A stretch of DNA of 64,000 nt, taken from positions 101,116 through 165,115 of the forward strand of contig JAIXMR010000055.1 of NCBI GenBank assembly GCA_025677835.1. The letters are read 5' to 3'. Positions 61,531 to 64,000 of the stretch are shown here, one piece after another. The notes beneath the pieces are model-generated. The model ran no database searches, was not told the DNA's origin, and saw only the letters and a list, made by a program, of their open reading frames with translations. This DNA is from Sporodiniella umbellata (lineage: Eukaryota; Mucoromycota; Mucoromycetes; Mucorales; Rhizopodaceae). The position numbers were made by a program, and so were the translations under genes. Position 1 is the stretch's first letter. Each line of letters opens with the position of its first letter.

Positions 61531-63873
61531 ATTTAAAGATTCTTTTTAATATTTTTCATCAAGAACTGAGCACGAGAGCTTGATATATACATAGCAAACA
61601 ACTCCTCTTCAATAAAAATATTCGTGGACTCATTTTTATGTTCGTTAATATCGCGCCTAGCTATTTCGACGAAAAAACTAAATGTTTATTATATTTCTAA
61701 ATCAAAATATGAACAGAGAAAAGAGAGTACAAAAAGTCATTCCTCTGCTTTACTGAACATTAATGTAAAGAATCGTTATTAAGCAACTACTGAAATACAA
61801 AATGTTCATTGCAAAAACAATACGTGCTATCTGTTTCAAGCAATCAAGAAGACTAATTTTAGCAATGAAAAAAGTTGCTGTTAGCCAAAGAAAAACGCTT
61901 CTTCTTTTTTTTTTTTTTTGAAAGAATTAGTGTTTTGAGCCAGTAACAGACAAAGCCAAATAGAAACCACAAGTCTGATTCAAATACATTAGTTTTTAGT
62001 CTGCAGAAAAATATCAGGGCTTTTTTGCAGTGCTATCAAGCTGCAAAAGATAATTAGGAAGATACAAACCCAGTAAACTAAGATATAATTTCGTTTTCTT
62101 TAAAAAATTAAAAAGAGAGAAAGAAGGATCTCAAAAAATTGAAACCTCTAAACCTTCTATAAATATTTATATGGTACTATTTCTAAGGAGTATTTTTTTA
62201 ATGGAATCAATTCAATCGGGCTATTTGATCATTGGTAATATAAGCCTAGGCTCTTTTAGTTTAAGCAAAATGTATCGCGAAGTTTTGAACACCATTATTA
62301 AATACACAAAGGGCACTGTTGTCGCTAAATATACTGATGCTAGTGAAGACAAGAAATTTCTTCAAAGCCGTTAACGATGTTCTTATTTTAGACAAATGCA
62401 ATCATGAATATCCTTTACTAATTTTATTACAAAGACCGTTTACAACTATTTAAAGGACAAGCCAAGATAGGGAAAAGTCATAGGCATCATCATCTGTACA
62501 AATACTAAAACTTAAGCGCAGCTTCGATTTGGATAGGTTATCTATAGATTACAAACAGTATAAAAAAATGTGTGTTTTCACTCGGCAAGAGGGCCAAGAC
62601 AAAGAATGTATGGAGGATTCCAACATAAAGTGCCAGAAGTTAACTTAAAATACCGTACCGGTGCCTTTTAATGCGTTATTTGCGTGTTTAAAAACGATAA
62701 TGAGGCTAGATATTTTACATTTTCTCATTTTGAAAACTCGATAGAAAAGGCAACAAAACAAAGACTAAAAATTTACTTGATATAGTATTTCCAATATCGA
62801 TATTATATATTTACGTACGATTTGTGTTGTAACGGGTCACTTGTTTTGTGAGCGCTTTTCTCTTTTTTGGTATGGGTAAGGGTATCTATAAGAAAGAAAA
62901 CAGTTGAAATTCATCTGAGGTCATCACAGAAAACAAAAAAAAAAACGCAAAATAAAGTCTCAGAGAAATTTTTTTGGGGAGTGCATTACTTTAAAGAAAA
63001 ACTAAGAAAGTATACAGCAGTTTGCAAAATGAAGTCAAACCTCTAGATGCCCTAAAGCTTTTCTATGCATTTACAAAATAACCAATGCACCCAAAAAAAA
63101 CCAGTAAATAATTGCCATACAGCATAGATAAACGTTTGCTTATCATTCCAAGTATAGCGTTTTTATATAATCATCAGTTCTTAGTTTGCGGATTTGAAAT
63201 TCTTTATACAATTTGTTTTAAATGGCAAAAAAGATACGGCAGCAAAAGAAAAAAAACTTTCCAACAGATAAAACATGTAAACCAATCAATGTTTCTTTTA
63301 TTGTCAATGGCGTTTTCAGTGCGAGTTAGTTATTAAAAACGCCAAAAAAGAGAAAAAAAACGAATGAGCAGAAAATGTGCGCACTGTTGTATTCTGTTTT
63401 ATACCGTACAACAATAAGTCAAACAGCTTCAACAAAGCTTCCAAAAAAAAAAGTAGCAACACATATGCTAGAAAAGTACAGATACACAAATTTGCATTTT
63501 CAAGCAGATGTGCTTTCAAATAAGTTTCTTCGATTTTGCTTTGTTACACTATACTTTGTTCGTTCAAAACACCATGGGTAATGTCGCAGCTTTTCTAATT
63601 ACTTGTCTAGTGCAATTTACAAAACCGGGTTAAATCCAAAAAAAAAAAAAAAGGAAACTTCGAGCCTCTGACACACATGTTTATGAGCTCCCTCATTAGT
63701 TTGTAAGGTCTTAAAAGACACAGCGAAAAGAAAAAGAGTCAGCGATAACTCCTAACTACGAAAGCTACACTTTTTGGCAAATATTTTTGATCTTTGGGTA
63801 TTCCCCACTCTATAAAAAGCAAAGCTTTGATTGCTAATCGAACTCGATTTATTTACTAAAGGCTCCAAAAAAA
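61531..63873. other. AT-rich interval, probably decayed elements
   Basis: About 2.3 kb without a supported gene. Fragments at 62171-62374 (reads LGSFSLSKMYREVLNTII) and 62513-62650 (reads FDLDRLSIDYKQYKK) on the plus strand look protein-like but carry frame breaks. They may be remains of another repeated element. Confidence 0.4.
63811..63818 (+). promoter_or_regulatory. TATA box before the right-edge gene
   Basis: TATAAAAA lies 63 bases upstream of the ATG at 63874. It supports a real transcription start here. Confidence 0.45.
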
Positions 63874-64000
63874 ATGGGTCGTATTTTGCTAAAGGTAACA
63901 ACAACACACTTTTTTCTAAAAACTTTCATTATTTGTTCAGTATAGTTCAGCCAAGTGGCCGCAGTAATCATAAAGATACGAAACTGTAAACTTAAAAATT
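63874..64000 (+). CDS. Start of an unidentified gene running off the right edge
   Basis: An ATG in good context (AAAAATGG) begins MGRILLK (63874-63894), followed by GTAACA. A 46-base intron with a CTAAAAAC-like branch site ends at TTGTTCAG (63940). The next exon reads YSSAKWPQ from 63941 to 63963, then meets another possible donor (GTAATC). Too short to identify. The TATA box upstream supports it. Confidence 0.35.

Overview
This window looks like nuclear DNA of an early-diverging filamentous fungus, most likely Mucoromycota (Mucorales). The reasons are the AT-rich sequence, compact genes with many 40-110 nt GT-AG introns, very frequent poly(A)/poly(T) runs in introns and intergenic DNA, animal-like versions of several proteins (PEX5 with a PEX7-binding box, GEMIN8, NTAQ1, HSD17B10-type dehydrogenase), and a decayed transposase of a type I associate from memory with Mucorales. 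No bacterial features are present. The genus cannot be fixed from the sequence alone.

Layout. 0-5.5 kb (minus): a long membrane-anchored armadillo/SPRY protein that runs off the left edge, then a small acidic protein of unknown function. 5.5-9.5 kb: gene-poor. 9.5-16 kb: a CaMKK/Ssp1-type kinase, a Rac GTPase and a vacuolar-type amino-acid MFS transporter. 16.7-22.6 kb: ECM29, the proteasome adaptor. 23.1-27.7 kb (minus): an UNC93-like transporter and Syo1/HEATR3, the RpL5/RpL11 import chaperone. 27.7-30.3 kb: gene-poor and rich in homopolymers. 30.3-36.1 kb: a class I aminotransferase converging on condensin SMC2. 36.2-36.7 kb: an unidentified possible gene. 37.8-44.8 kb: AIP1/WDR1, a multi-pass membrane protein of unknown function, NTAQ1 and IMP4 (the last two share a short divergent promoter). 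46.2-57.3 kb: a co-directional run of HSD17B10-like dehydrogenase, PEX5, a GEMIN8-like protein, PPME1, FEN1 and SEC63. 57.7-60 kb (minus): ribosomal protein eS19 and a quinone-oxidoreductase-like MDR enzyme. 60-64 kb: AT-rich, with a dead DDE transposase and the first exons of a gene leaving the right edge.

Most genes are housekeeping: ribosome biogenesis (Syo1, IMP4, eS19), chromosome and DNA maintenance (SMC2, FEN1), protein targeting (PEX5, SEC63), protein quality and modification (ECM29, NTAQ1, PPME1), signalling and actin (CaMKK, Rac, AIP1), and transport. They do not form one pathway. I spliced the multi-exon genes by eye. For the models with listed exons, exon phases agree throughout and the total coding length is a multiple of three, which is strong internal support. 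Protein identities come from recognising family motifs, not from a database search.
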